Shown in pieces: positions 1 through 7,316 of a DNA stretch of 47,329 nt; within the stretch, counting starts at the first letter, position 1, and the number at the start of each line of letters is the position of its first letter. The stretch lies in contig JAJTAZ010000009.1 of NCBI GenBank assembly GCA_021287185.1, positions 1-47,329 on the forward strand, read 5' to 3'. This DNA is from Burkholderiales bacterium (GTDB taxonomy: Bacteria; Pseudomonadota; Gammaproteobacteria; Burkholderiales; Burkholderiaceae). The position numbers and the translations under genes are program-made. A model generated the notes under the pieces. The model saw only the letters and a list, made by a program, of their open reading frames with translations, had not been told where the DNA came from and made no database searches.

Positions 1-1
1 G

Positions 2-784
2 CAATCGGCTGTAGGCGGTTACTTGCTCAAATCAGGGCAAACAGGTGGCACGGTCACACTCACGAACTCCGAAGCCTCGAATCCGATTATTGCCGTCACT
101 GGCACACTCACCAGCAATTTAACTGTGGTTTTACCAGCGACCGTCAAGCGTCTATGGGCAATCTACAACGCCACGTCAGGCGCGTACACAGTAACCGTCA
201 AACTCGCGTCAGGCACTGGCGTGACCGTCGCGCAAGGGAAACGCAACCTTGTGTACACAGATGGCTCTAACGTTTATGACGGCTTTAACGATTTTGAGTC
301 CATCGCATTGACGGGCGTATCCACCGCACCGACTGCGGCGGTGGACACCTCAACTACCCAAGTCGCGACCACTGCCTTCGTGACCAGCCAAGCCGCGTCC
401 ACTGCGCCGATTGCCGACGGCACAGCAGCGGTGGGCTCGAGCAAACGCTACGCCCGCGCCGACCACGTCCACCCGACCGATACCACACGTGCCGCTGTAG
501 CATCGTTTACCAATGTTAAAACAGCCTCTGGCTACCAACGTTTCGAAGGCGGCATGATTATGCAGTGGGGGACATTCAGTTTGGCTGCGGCAAATGGGTC
601 TAACATGCCCGTGACTTTCCCGATTGCATTCCCATCCTTGTGTTTGCACGGCATCGTTAATGTCGACAATGCCGCTATAGACCAAATTGGCACTATTAAC
701 AAAACCAAAACAGGCATGACGGTGCAAAAAGGTACTGTGGACTCAGAAATCCGCACAGGAACGTGGATTGCCATTGGATATTAA
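2..784 (+). CDS. Phage tail fibre protein, C-terminal part (5' end outside window)
   Basis: The reading frame is open to the left edge of the window, so this is the C-terminal part of a longer protein; an internal TTG at 23 is probably not the true start. The sequence is low complexity, rich in Thr, Ser, Ala and Val, and has a run around residues 100-120 of the visible part (APTAAVDTSTTQVATTAFV) that is common in phage fibre and collar proteins, followed by a RADHVHPTD segment also typical of fibre tails. It should be the host-recognition fibre (P2 gpH-like). The next gene looks like a fibre-assembly factor, which supports this. Confidence 0.8.
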   Translation, partial: QSAVGGYLLKSGQTGGTVTLTNSEASNPIIAVTGTLTSNLTVVLPATVKRLWAIYNATSGAYTVTVKLASGTGVTVAQGKRNLVYTDGSNVYDGFNDFESIALTGVSTAPTAAVDTSTTQVATTAFVTSQAASTAPIADGTAAVGSSKRYARADHVHPTDTTRAAVASFTNVKTASGYQRFEGGMIMQWGTFSLAAANGSNMPVTFPIAFPSLCLHGIVNVDNAAIDQIGTINKTKTGMTVQKGTVDSEIRTGTWIAIGY

Positions 785-795
785 AGGAAAACGAA

Positions 796-1350
796 ATGAA
801 ATATAAATACAGCCCTACACTTGAGGCGTTTTTCCCAGCCGATATGCTGGATGCTTATACTGATTTACCCATCGACCTGATGGACGTATCGGAGCAGGCC
901 TACGATGCGGTCTTACACGCTCGTAGCCAAGGGTTGGCGTACCGAATTGCAGACGATGGGGTATCGGTCAGCGTCGCGCCTTCAGTCGCTCACGATTGGG
1001 ATACGAAGGCAGGAAAGTGGGTGCTCAATGTCGAACGTCAAACAATTATTGATGCTCATGCGCAAAAGCAAGCCATCATCAACGCTGTAAACGATGTCAA
1101 ACATGCGTTGCAAACACACATTGACGCTGTGGCTATTGGCTTGGGTTTTAGTGGCGGCAACGCGGTGATGCTATACGCTGGTTTTGCCAATGCCTTTCAG
1201 CCGCTCGCGCAGGCATTCGGTGCGTGGGAAGCAGGTATCTGGGCGCAAGCCAATCAATACATGGCGCAAGTCAAAGCAGGCGAAGTACCCATGCTCACGC
1301 CGACGCAAGCCGTTGAGCGCATCCCTGTGTTTGAATTTGCAGGTGCGTGA
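796..1350 (+). CDS. Tail fibre assembly-like protein
   Basis: A 184-residue protein directly after the fibre gene. ATG at 796 is chosen because AAGGAAAACGA precedes it; the frame stays open further upstream inside the fibre gene. The N-terminal third (YSPTLEAFFPADML ... YRIADDG) resembles the short N-terminal region of tail-fibre assembly or chaperone proteins, and the C-terminal half is helical and Ala-rich. Likely role: folding or trimerisation of the fibre. The assignment rests mainly on position plus the N-terminal pattern, so function is probable rather than proven. Confidence 0.6.
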   Translation: MKYKYSPTLEAFFPADMLDAYTDLPIDLMDVSEQAYDAVLHARSQGLAYRIADDGVSVSVAPSVAHDWDTKAGKWVLNVERQTIIDAHAQKQAIINAVNDVKHALQTHIDAVAIGLGFSGGNAVMLYAGFANAFQPLAQAFGAWEAGIWAQANQYMAQVKAGEVPMLTPTQAVERIPVFEFAGA

Positions 1351-1619
1351 TGATTCGATTTTTTATTTGGCAACTCCTACTCGCGCTTGACCAGCTGGTC
1401 AATGTGTTGTTTGGTGGCTATGCAGATGAGACGATGAGCAGCCGAGCCTATCGAATGAGCGAGCGGCACGATGCGGGCTTGTTTGGTTGGCGGTGGCGTG
1501 TCTGCGCCACCATTATCAATGGACTGTTTTTTGACCGCCATCATTGCCGCGATGCGTATTTGAGTGAGCGCGACAATCTGCAATTGCCACCTGAATTTCG
1601 GGGGAAAAATGACTTGTGA
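1350..1619 (+). CDS. Small phage protein with N-terminal hydrophobic helix
   Basis: An 89-residue protein starting at an ATG that shares one base with the upstream stop (TGATG). The first 20 residues (MIRFFIWQLLLALDQLVNVL) form a hydrophobic helix; the rest is basic and aromatic, with DETMSSRAYR and PPEFRG segments. Proteins with this layout (hydrophobic start, DET-S-RA-R, double Phe, PPE-R end) occur near tail-fibre and lysis genes of betaproteobacterial prophages, but I know no established function. Confidence 0.7.
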   Translation: MIRFFIWQLLLALDQLVNVLFGGYADETMSSRAYRMSERHDAGLFGWRWRVCATIINGLFFDRHHCRDAYLSERDNLQLPPEFRGKNDL

Positions 1620-1896
1620 TGTGATGTACAAAGGCTTCGACATCGATGTCGCCATCATCCCGCCCACTGGTTTGGTGTTTGGCGATGTGCGAATGTACGC
1701 CCAGAGTCCGCGCGGCAAACGCATCGAGTTTGCTATGGCTCAAGTCGATGGTCAGTGGCTCGCATCATTGAGCGCGGAGCAGACATCGGGGATGGAGTCG
1801 GGTCGGCACAACGTGCAACTCGATTACATCGAGCAAGGCATCGCCAAGCGTTTGCCGTCGAGTATCACGCATTTTGATTTGGTCGAGCGGGTATGA
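1609..1896 (+). CDS. Hypothetical phage protein
   Basis: A 95-residue protein. ATG 1609 is preceded by GGGGGAAAA and overlaps the end of the preceding gene; earlier in-frame starts lack a ribosome site. The composition suggests a beta-rich soluble fold (MTCDVMYKGFDIDVAIIPP ... HNVQLDYIEQG). No family recognised. It sits in a chain of translationally overlapping genes (ATGA with the next), so it is probably a virion accessory or late protein. Confidence 0.65.
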   Translation: MTCDVMYKGFDIDVAIIPPTGLVFGDVRMYAQSPRGKRIEFAMAQVDGQWLASLSAEQTSGMESGRHNVQLDYIEQGIAKRLPSSITHFDLVERV

Positions 1897-2123
1897 ATGA
1901 GCCTATTAAATTGGTATTCAAACCACAAGCGCGTGCACTCAAAAATGAAGCGCAGGCTGTGGCAGGCCGTATCACTTTGCAGGCGCAATCACCAGTCACG
2001 CTTGGGTTTGTCAATGATGGTTTTGAGCGTTATGTCGATGTAGTGCGTGCGCTCAGAGGGGCTGGTGCAGGCGATAACTTCGACGCGGACCCACTGGCAA
2101 TTTATTTAATTTCAAGAGGATAA
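1893..2123 (+). CDS. Hypothetical small phage protein
   Basis: A 76-residue protein starting in an ATGA overlap with the previous stop. It contains a basic N-terminal segment (LVFKPQARALKNEAQ) and a C-terminal part ending LAIYLISRG. Position within the tail-fibre gene chain and tight coupling support a real gene. No family recognised. Confidence 0.6.
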   Translation: MNEPIKLVFKPQARALKNEAQAVAGRITLQAQSPVTLGFVNDGFERYVDVVRALRGAGAGDNFDADPLAIYLISRG

Positions 2124-2125
2124 AA

Positions 2126-2575
2126 ATGGCGACTTTAGAACAACGCTTAAACAGTTTAGCAGCCGCAATCGGCGCAGACATTAAGGCTTTACGCGATGCA
2201 GCGGGTGTGTTGGCAAACTTGCCAACCACGGCGAAAAACAACCTCGTCGCCGCCATCGCTGAAGTGTATAGCATGGCCAACAACGGCTCGAACCAAGGCG
2301 CAGTAGATGCTGCCATATCTGTGGCCATAAACGACCTGCGCAATGAGCTTCGCGCAGGTGCGGGCGATGCGCTCGATACATTTGCTGAAGTCGCGGCGCA
2401 ATTAGAAGCAGACCAATCAGCAGCCGCTGCATTGGCTACGGCGATAAACAACCGCGTGCGTTTTGACGAGGCGCAGAATTTAAGCGTGGCGCAACAATTG
2501 CAAGCCTGTACCAACATCGGCATTGGCAATCCTGATGTGGATTTGATTTCGGCGTACAACGCCGCTAAGTCTTGA
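2126..2575 (+). CDS. Helical tail-associated phage protein
   Basis: A 149-residue, Ala-rich, almost wholly helical protein, probably coiled coil, with SD AAGAGGATAAAA before the ATG. Its N-terminus (LEQRLNSLAAAIGADIKAL) matches the N-terminus of the next gene (LSQRIIELIQAVGADIKAL), so the two share an oligomerisation or docking module. Likely a virion fibre-stalk or accessory protein; exact role unknown. Confidence 0.6.
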   Translation: MATLEQRLNSLAAAIGADIKALRDAAGVLANLPTTAKNNLVAAIAEVYSMANNGSNQGAVDAAISVAINDLRNELRAGAGDALDTFAEVAAQLEADQSAAAALATAINNRVRFDEAQNLSVAQQLQACTNIGIGNPDVDLISAYNAAKS

Positions 2576-2577
2576 TT

Positions 2578-3597
2578 ATGACGTTATCCCAACGAATTAT
2601 TGAGCTTATTCAAGCCGTTGGCGCGGATATTAAGGCTCTGCTGACAGGCAAGCAGGATGCGCTCGTGGCTGGGCAAAACATCAAAACCATCAATGGGCAG
2701 TCTTTGCTTGGCTTAGGTGATTTAAGCATTTCGAGTGGCGGCTCAGGCTCAATGCCTGATGTGTTGGACTTGACGACAGTCGATGAGCCCGCCTCGCCGC
2801 AAAGTGGGCATTTGAGCGTCTATGCCAAAAGCCTTGGTGGTCGAGCGATGCTTGCTCAAAAAGGCGCGAGCGGTATTTCAACCGTTTACCAACCGCACTT
2901 GGGACGCAACTATTGTCAAGTCATCACCAGCAATGGTGGCGGTAGTGCGCTCGGTTATGGTTGCACTGTACGGTCATCCACTGCTTCATCGTGGACTCCT
3001 AAGGCCAATTTAGGCGTAGGTACAGTTTACAAAACTTCGGCGACTGTTAAAGCAGTTTATATTTGGACAGATGTTTGGTCATTTTATCGCGCGGCCGCAG
3101 GCTCATCGGGCGGATTCCATTTTTTCGCCCGCGTAGGTTTCCCAGATGCGTCCTACGACGGTACGGCAGCATCGACAGGCTCGCGCATTTTTGTTGGCAT
3201 GACGGCGGCGTATGCAGCGCGATATTTAACTGACGCAGATGCTGTCTTGGTAGGCGAGCAGGGTGTGGGGTTTCGGCGGGTGCATAATTTCGATGGCGTG
3301 CAACATACCAATTGGCATTTTTCGACATGCAACAACACAACAGAGACGCTCGCGGATACAGGCTTAGCCTTTGTCGCGGGACATCAATATACGTTTTCGA
3401 TTTTTTCGCCCGCTGGGGCTGACCGTGTGACGTGGGAAGTTGAGAATGTGACCACTGGCGACAGGGCTACGGGCGTTGCTACAGACACGCTACCCGCGCT
3501 TATGACGGGGATGCGCCCTGTGGCTGTACTCGGCACGATTGACGCTGTGTCTCGGTCAATGTGGTTCCAGAGTATGTATGCCGAAGCGGATTTTTAA
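2578..3597 (+). CDS. Second tail fibre/spike-like structural protein
   Basis: A 339-residue protein. ATG 2578 is preferred over TTG 2572, which lies inside the upstream stop region. Residues 1-30 are the module shared with the previous gene. Around residues 35-53 is IKTINGQSLLGLGDLSI, a motif frequent in fibre and minor structural proteins of many phages. A Gly/Ser linker follows, then a large beta-rich C-terminal domain, probably receptor- or glycan-binding, ending MYAEADF. Having a second fibre-type gene suggests an alternative or branched receptor-binding apparatus. Confidence 0.7.
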   Translation: MTLSQRIIELIQAVGADIKALLTGKQDALVAGQNIKTINGQSLLGLGDLSISSGGSGSMPDVLDLTTVDEPASPQSGHLSVYAKSLGGRAMLAQKGASGISTVYQPHLGRNYCQVITSNGGGSALGYGCTVRSSTASSWTPKANLGVGTVYKTSATVKAVYIWTDVWSFYRAAAGSSGGFHFFARVGFPDASYDGTAASTGSRIFVGMTAAYAARYLTDADAVLVGEQGVGFRRVHNFDGVQHTNWHFSTCNNTTETLADTGLAFVAGHQYTFSIFSPAGADRVTWEVENVTTGDRATGVATDTLPALMTGMRPVAVLGTIDAVSRSMWFQSMYAEADF

Positions 3598-3615
3598 AAA
3601 AACAAAGGATAAAAA

Positions 3616-3867
3616 ATGCACTTTATAAAGCACGTTTACAGCATTGCCACAACCACCGATTGGTATTTGCCTAAGACAGGTTTACTGGCGGTTACAGGTG
3701 GTCTGTGGGCTGGCATTACGGCCAACGAAGCGCATATTCGTGTCTTTGGTTTGCTTGTGACAATAACGGTTGGGCTGACTGTTATTTTGATTAACGTACC
3801 CAAAGCAATTCAGGCTTGGAAAGATTGGATTTTCCCATCAAAAAATGAGGGCAAATGCGATGAATAA
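3616..3867 (+). CDS. Small membrane protein, candidate holin
   Basis: An 83-residue protein with two predicted transmembrane helices (about residues 21-38 and 42-62) and a charged C-terminus (WIFPSKNEGKCDE). SD AAAGGATAAAAA precedes the ATG. It is the first gene of the lysis cluster, just ahead of another small membrane protein and the Rz/Rz1 genes, which is the usual place for a holin or antiholin. Called by size, topology and context only. Confidence 0.65.
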   Translation: MHFIKHVYSIATTTDWYLPKTGLLAVTGGLWAGITANEAHIRVFGLLVTITVGLTVILINVPKAIQAWKDWIFPSKNEGKCDE

Positions 3868-4066
3868 TTTTTGCGCAAACTTAGGCGGTCGAAAGTTTGT
3901 TTTTTCGGTGGCTGTGGTCATCTTGTCGTTTATTTTGGTGCTGTTTGGGTTCATGGGCGAGGAAAACTGGGTTGTCGTAAGCCTTGGCGTAACAGGTATG
4001 TTTGTCGGTGGCAATGTGGCACAAAAAACTTTTGCAGAGCCGAACAGGAGCGGAAATGAACGCTAA
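3860..4066 (+). CDS. Small membrane protein, candidate holin or antiholin
   Basis: A 68-residue protein with two hydrophobic stretches (about residues 11-31 and 37-53) and a polar C-terminus. ATG 3860 overlaps the previous gene by 8 bases and has GAGGG 8 bases upstream; the in-frame ATG at 3845 has no ribosome site. Paired small membrane proteins before spanin genes are typical of P2-like lysis modules. Which one is holin and which antiholin cannot be told from sequence. Confidence 0.65.
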   Translation: MNNFCANLGGRKFVFSVAVVILSFILVLFGFMGEENWVVVSLGVTGMFVGGNVAQKTFAEPNRSGNER

Positions 4067-4130
4067 TTTTTTTGCAAAAATCAAGCCGTCGTTGTTTGGC
4101 GGTAAATTGCCGCAAGGGTGGACGACATGA
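4056..4130 (+). pseudogene. 24-codon vestige, possible N-terminus of a lost endolysin gene
   Basis: A short open frame that starts after CAGGAGCGGAA and stops in an ATGA overlap with the Rz gene. It encodes MNANFFAKIKPSLFGGKLPQ plus four residues. From memory, FF--(I/V)--SLFGGKL resembles the first 20 residues of phage endolysins in which SLFGG-L is followed by Q-Q-VDG and the catalytic domain; here the reading stops at once. Its place between holin-like genes and Rz is where an endolysin belongs. Inference: an internal deletion removed the enzyme and left the start. It could instead be a leader peptide coupling Rz translation. Confidence 0.45.
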
Positions 4131-4657
4131 CGCTCATAATCATTAAACAGTTTTTGGCGCGCCTATTCGGCAGCCGATACACATGGTACGCCATCGCTGC
4201 AGGTGCGGCTCTGTACGGTGCTGCGCACTGGCACCATGCGCGTGTGGATGACGCGGTGGCGCGCACCACCGCCACACTCACCGCCGAATTTGAAGCGCAG
4301 AAAAAACAGGCCATCAAGGATGAGACCGAGCGTGGTCTCGCTATCGTGGCACAAACCAAGGAGGATTACGATGCACAAATCAACACACTCAAAAACGATG
4401 CAGCTCGCATGGTCGATGGCCATAGGTCTGGCTCTGTCCGCCTGTCAATCCCAGCCGATTGCACCAGCCCCATCGTCTCAGGCAACGGCAGCAGCACTCA
4501 ACCAAATACCGTCAGCGTGGCTACAGAGAGCCGAGCCGAATTATCTGACGCGGCTGTCGAGTTTTTTGTCGGCGAAGCAGAGCGCGCAGATAAGCAAGCT
4601 ATCCAACTGAATGCACTCATCGACGTGGTAGAGCATTTGCGCACGGGGGTGAGGTAA
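4127..4657 (+). CDS. Rz-like inner-membrane spanin
   Basis: A 176-residue protein. The N-terminus has one membrane helix (about residues 16-35, WYAIAAGAALYGAAHW), followed by a long charged coiled-coil region (about 40-100) and a C-terminal helical segment. This is the layout of i-spanins, which span the periplasm with an outer-membrane partner to fuse the membranes at the last step of lysis. The partner Rz1 is encoded inside this gene in another frame (4371-4610). The start overlaps the upstream vestige (ATGA). Confidence 0.75.
   Translation: MTLIIIKQFLARLFGSRYTWYAIAAGAALYGAAHWHHARVDDAVARTTATLTAEFEAQKKQAIKDETERGLAIVAQTKEDYDAQINTLKNDAARMVDGHRSGSVRLSIPADCTSPIVSGNGSSTQPNTVSVATESRAELSDAAVEFFVGEAERADKQAIQLNALIDVVEHLRTGVR
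4371..4610 (+). CDS. Rz1-like outer-membrane spanin lipoprotein, nested in Rz
   Basis: A 79-residue ORF lying wholly inside the Rz gene in a different frame. AAGGAGG stands six bases before the ATG at 4371, a strong internal ribosome site. Residues 11-25 (QLAWSMAIGLALSAC) form a lipoprotein signal with lipobox L-S-A-C, so mature Cys25 would be lipidated; the mature part is small and begins QSQPIAPAPSS. Nested Rz1 genes of this kind are known in lambda and P2 (LysB/LysC). The lipobox, ribosome site and position together make this convincing. Confidence 0.8.
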   Translation: MHKSTHSKTMQLAWSMAIGLALSACQSQPIAPAPSSQATAAALNQIPSAWLQRAEPNYLTRLSSFLSAKQSAQISKLSN

Positions 4658-4755
4658 TGACTTGGTTGGATTGGATATTGATGGTTTTGTGCATTGTGGC
4701 GGTGTGTTTGGCGTATGTCGCATTGGGTATTTTGTTGAGTTGGGTGGGACGATGA
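4657..4755 (+). CDS. 32-residue membrane peptide
   Basis: A short gene starting in a TAATG overlap with the Rz stop (GAGG upstream) and ending in an ATGA overlap with the next gene. The product is almost entirely one hydrophobic helix (MTWLDWILMVLCIVAVCLAY then VALGILLSWVGR). The tight overlaps on both sides support translation. Role unknown; it may act in lysis timing or simply couple translation. Confidence 0.5.
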   Translation: MTWLDWILMVLCIVAVCLAYVALGILLSWVGR

Positions 4756-4988
4756 GCAGTGATGTGATTGATAACGCAAACGACTTGGCAGCGCAGTTGA
4801 CCGATGCTTACGTCGCACACGCAAGGGCGCAGAATCGACCACTGCCGCACACAGGCGAGTGCTACAACTGCACCGAACCAATCACCCAGGCGCAAGGGAA
4901 TTTCTGCGATGCAGAGTGCCGAGATGATTGGCAAAAACGCACAGACGCACAGCGCAGGAATAACGGCGCGACCCAAACCAAACCCTAA
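4752..4988 (+). CDS. Small zinc-binding phage protein
   Basis: A 78-residue protein. The C-terminal half has C-x2-C (CYNC, followed by TEPI) and, after a short spacer, C-x3-C (FCDAECRDDW) before a basic tail. This Cys4 pattern resembles small zinc-ribbon/treble-clef proteins with a CxxCG-I...FCS--C layout (similar to DUF2116-type ribbons). It could also be described as TraR/DksA-like, but it lacks their longer helical domain. The ATGA overlap with the previous gene places it at the end of the lysis operon. Confidence 0.65.
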   Translation: MSSDVIDNANDLAAQLTDAYVAHARAQNRPLPHTGECYNCTEPITQAQGNFCDAECRDDWQKRTDAQRRNNGATQTKP

Positions 4989-4996
4989 ATCCCCCT

Positions 4997-5024
4997 GTGT
5001 TTGCCAGCCTTGGCTGACAAACAC
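4997..5024. terminator. Hairpin between lysis and tail operons
   Basis: GTGTTTGCCAGCC pairs with GGCTGACAAACAC around a 2-base turn, with one G-T wobble. No T run follows, so it is either a weak terminator or a processing or regulatory hairpin upstream of the sheath gene, which has its own strong ribosome site (AGGAGAGAG). Confidence 0.45.
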
Positions 5025-5089
5025 CCATGCATTGCCACACCACAAGCACAAAGGCATGATGACCTCATCACACACAGGAGAGAGTCACT

Positions 5090-6253
5090 ATGCCCGAAAT
5101 CTACCACCACGGCGTGAGTACCGATGAGCAACCATCGGGCTACCCACAGATGCCAACCGCCGCGTCCAATGTCATCGCATTTGCGTTCACCGCAGACGAT
5201 GCAGACGCCAGCACTTTTCCACTGAATAAAATCGTGTTCACCACCGATGGCTCGAGCCTGCTCGGCAAAATCGGTACAACAGGCACGGGTTATCGTGTGT
5301 TAAATATTATCACTCAGATCGTGCGCGCACCAATGATGATCGTGCGGGTTGCATCGAGCACCACACAAACGGAGCAAGACGGCAATGTCGTCGGCACCAC
5401 GCTCGAGGATGGCACAAAAACAGGCATTCAGGCATTGCTCAATGCCAAAACCTTGTTCGATTTAAAGCCCCGAATTCTGGGCGCACCTGGTTTGGACTCG
5501 CTCACAGTCACGAGCGCATTGATTGCCTTGGCACAAAAAATCTCGATTAACGGATTTGTATATGGCGGTGCAAATGCCACCACCAAAGAAGCCGCAGTCG
5601 CATGGCGTCAGAACTTTGGGGCGCGTGAATACATGCCAATTTTTGGTGATTTTAAAGTGGGCGCAGACACCATCGAAGCGGCCGCCGTTGCATTGGGTAT
5701 GCGAGCATTGATTGACCAAACACAAGGCTTCTCACGCTCACTATCGAATTTGCCAATTCCAGCGGTCACAGGCTTGACCCTGCCGATTTCGTGGGATTTG
5801 CAGGACACATCAACGGACGCTGACTATCTTAACAGCAAAGAAGTCACTGTCTGCATCCGCAACAAAGGCTATCGCTTTTGGGGCAACCGCACCACTTCAT
5901 CTGATTCACGCTTTTGCTTCGAGGTCTACACCCGCACCGCGCAAATCCTCAAAGACACGATGGCCGAAGGTGTTTTTGAGCACGTGGACAGCGGCATGAG
6001 CGTGGGCGAAGCCAAGGCCATCATCGCCAAAATGGATGCCAAACTCAAAGACATGAGCCGCCCTGGTGGCGACTTGCTCGGTGGCGAGGCGGTATTCTCT
6101 GACCGCAATACGGTCGAGAACCTCATGGCAGGTCAAATCTACTTCAAATACAAATACACCCCACGTCCGCCGATGGAGAAAATCGGCTTGACGCAGATTC
6201 AAACGGGTGAGTATTTGCTCGACCTTATCAACCAACTCATGACCGAAGTGTAA
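5090..6253 (+). CDS. FI: Contractile tail sheath protein (P2 gpFI-like)
   Basis: A 387-residue protein of the length expected for P2-type sheath subunits (about 390). It opens with MPEIYHHGVS, the usual sheath start, and has the C-terminal region with IYFKYKYTPRPPMEKI and a final Q-T-GEYLLDLI segment. Sheath subunits stack around the tube and contract on infection. It is followed by the tube gene (FII) and by E, T, U and D in P2 order. AGGAGAGAG lies upstream of the ATG. Confidence 0.95.
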   Translation: MPEIYHHGVSTDEQPSGYPQMPTAASNVIAFAFTADDADASTFPLNKIVFTTDGSSLLGKIGTTGTGYRVLNIITQIVRAPMMIVRVASSTTQTEQDGNVVGTTLEDGTKTGIQALLNAKTLFDLKPRILGAPGLDSLTVTSALIALAQKISINGFVYGGANATTKEAAVAWRQNFGAREYMPIFGDFKVGADTIEAAAVALGMRALIDQTQGFSRSLSNLPIPAVTGLTLPISWDLQDTSTDADYLNSKEVTVCIRNKGYRFWGNRTTSSDSRFCFEVYTRTAQILKDTMAEGVFEHVDSGMSVGEAKAIIAKMDAKLKDMSRPGGDLLGGEAVFSDRNTVENLMAGQIYFKYKYTPRPPMEKIGLTQIQTGEYLLDLINQLMTEV

Positions 6254-6291
6254 GCCACGGCTCACATTGACCAACCCAACAAGGACAAACA

Positions 6292-6810
6292 ATGGCAAAG
6301 AACACCTCACCCAAAGTCATTAAATTATTTCAAGCATTCGTGGACGCAAAATCCACCCACGGCATCGCCAAAACCTGCAAATTGCCTGACTTTAAACGCA
6401 AGTTCGAAGAATACCGCGCAGGCGGATTTGACTCCCCTATGTTTGTGGATACAGGCGGCGAGGCTCTAACCTGTGAGACCACATTTGCAGGGATGGCGAT
6501 TGGTGACACGTTGGCAAGTTACGGTACGCCTATTCATAACGGCTCTACCCTCCACTTTATGGGCGCGTACGAAGACCAAGAGCAGGGTACGACCGATGCC
6601 TACGAGGTCATCATGCGTGGTCGCCACACTTGGGACACCCCAGATGCTAAAACAGGTGAGGTGGGCGAGACCAAAATGAAAACCCACATCAGTTATATCA
6701 AAGTCATGATTAACGGCAAAACCAAGGTCGAGATTGACGTAACCAAACCGATGTTTATGGTTGATGGCATTGACCGCCTTGAGCAGGCACGCTCGGCGGC
6801 AGGTTTGTAA
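6292..6810 (+). CDS. FII: Major tail tube protein (P2 gpFII-like)
   Basis: A 172-residue protein, the usual size of the P2 FII tube subunit. The central part (GSTLHFMGAYEDQEQGTTDA) and the end (DVTKPMFMVDGIDRLEQ) resemble known tube proteins. It forms the inner tail tube inside the sheath. It follows FI by 38 bases with AAGGACAAAC upstream, and a strong terminator sits 25 bases after its stop, as expected for the most abundant tail transcript. Confidence 0.93.
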   Translation: MAKNTSPKVIKLFQAFVDAKSTHGIAKTCKLPDFKRKFEEYRAGGFDSPMFVDTGGEALTCETTFAGMAIGDTLASYGTPIHNGSTLHFMGAYEDQEQGTTDAYEVIMRGRHTWDTPDAKTGEVGETKMKTHISYIKVMINGKTKVEIDVTKPMFMVDGIDRLEQARSAAGL

Positions 6811-6835
6811 AGTCAGTTTCTCCCTCGAAGTACTT

Positions 6836-6869
6836 GCCACCCTACCCATAACGGATGGGTGGCTTTTTT
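6836..6869 (+). terminator. Rho-independent terminator after tail tube gene
   Basis: GCCACCC (6836-6842) pairs with GGGTGGC (6857-6863), with an alternative inner stem ACCCAT/ATGGGT, followed by six T. It lies between FII and E and probably lowers transcription of E-T-U-D relative to FI-FII. Confidence 0.8.
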
Positions 6870-6897
6870 AAGCAGAACTATTTTTTAAGGACACATC

Positions 6898-7161
6898 ATG
6901 GCAAAAGTAACGCTCAACCAACCCATCAAAATCGGCGAGACAGAAGTCACCGAATTAGACCTGCGCCAGCCCACGGGTGGCGATTTGCGCGGGTTGAAAA
7001 TTATCGAAGTACTGCAAGGCGACGTGGACAGCATCGCCACACTCGTGCCACGCATCGCCACGCCTGTAATTACGCCCAATCACATCAAAGACACCAGCAT
7101 GAGCAACATCGTCACGATTCAAGGAGTGCTTGTGGGTTTTTTGGTGGATACGCAGGCATAG
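6898..7161 (+). CDS. E: Tail assembly chaperone gpE (zero-frame product)
   Basis: An 87-residue protein between FII and the tape measure gene. The sequence KVTLNQPIKIGETEVTELDL ... RQPTGGDLRG is typical of gpE-family tail assembly chaperones, which bind the tape measure protein during tail assembly. Near the end it runs through a TTTTTTG slippery site at 7137-7143, where a -1 shift would give the longer E+E' product, as in P2. Confidence 0.9.
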   Translation: MAKVTLNQPIKIGETEVTELDLRQPTGGDLRGLKIIEVLQGDVDSIATLVPRIATPVITPNHIKDTSMSNIVTIQGVLVGFLVDTQA

Positions 7162-7313
7162 ACGTGGACACAGCCTGCCGTGACCTGTGGGGAATATTCC
7201 ACTGGTCACGCGCAGAGGTTCACGCCCTTACGCTTGCCGAACTCGCTATCGAACACAGCCTCGCGCTTGAGTTCCACAACACCATCAACGCCGCACCCGA
7301 AACCGAAGAATAA
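6898..7313 (+). CDS. E': gpE+E' tail assembly chaperone (programmed -1 frameshift product)
   Basis: The zero frame reads GGT TTT TTG at 7135-7143. A -1 slip on T-TTT-TTG (7137-7143) moves into a frame that stays open to the stop at 7311-7313, continuing GGYAGIDVDTACRDLWGIFH and ending APETEE. The fusion is about 138 residues: 82 from E plus 56 from the extension. The same heptamer and arrangement are known for P2 E/E'. The product should be made at a few percent of E, and the E:E' ratio sets assembly of the tape measure. Confidence 0.85.
7137..7143 (+). other. Slippery heptamer TTTTTTG for -1 frameshift in gene E
   Basis: T TTT TTG in the zero frame of E, six codons before the E stop (7159-7161). 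The -1 frame beyond is open and encodes the E' extension, ending four bases before the tape measure ATG. This is the site class used by P2-like phages. Confidence 0.85.
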
Positions 7314-7316
7314 AAC

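Noticed and set aside
3871-4059. Alternative 62-codon frame inside the second holin-like gene
   Set aside because: Arg-rich, no ribosome site, overlaps a well-supported membrane protein frame.
4203-4370. Upstream extension of the Rz1 frame to 4203
   Set aside because: The extension lacks a ribosome site and would bury the signal peptide; the start at 4371 has AAGGAGG.
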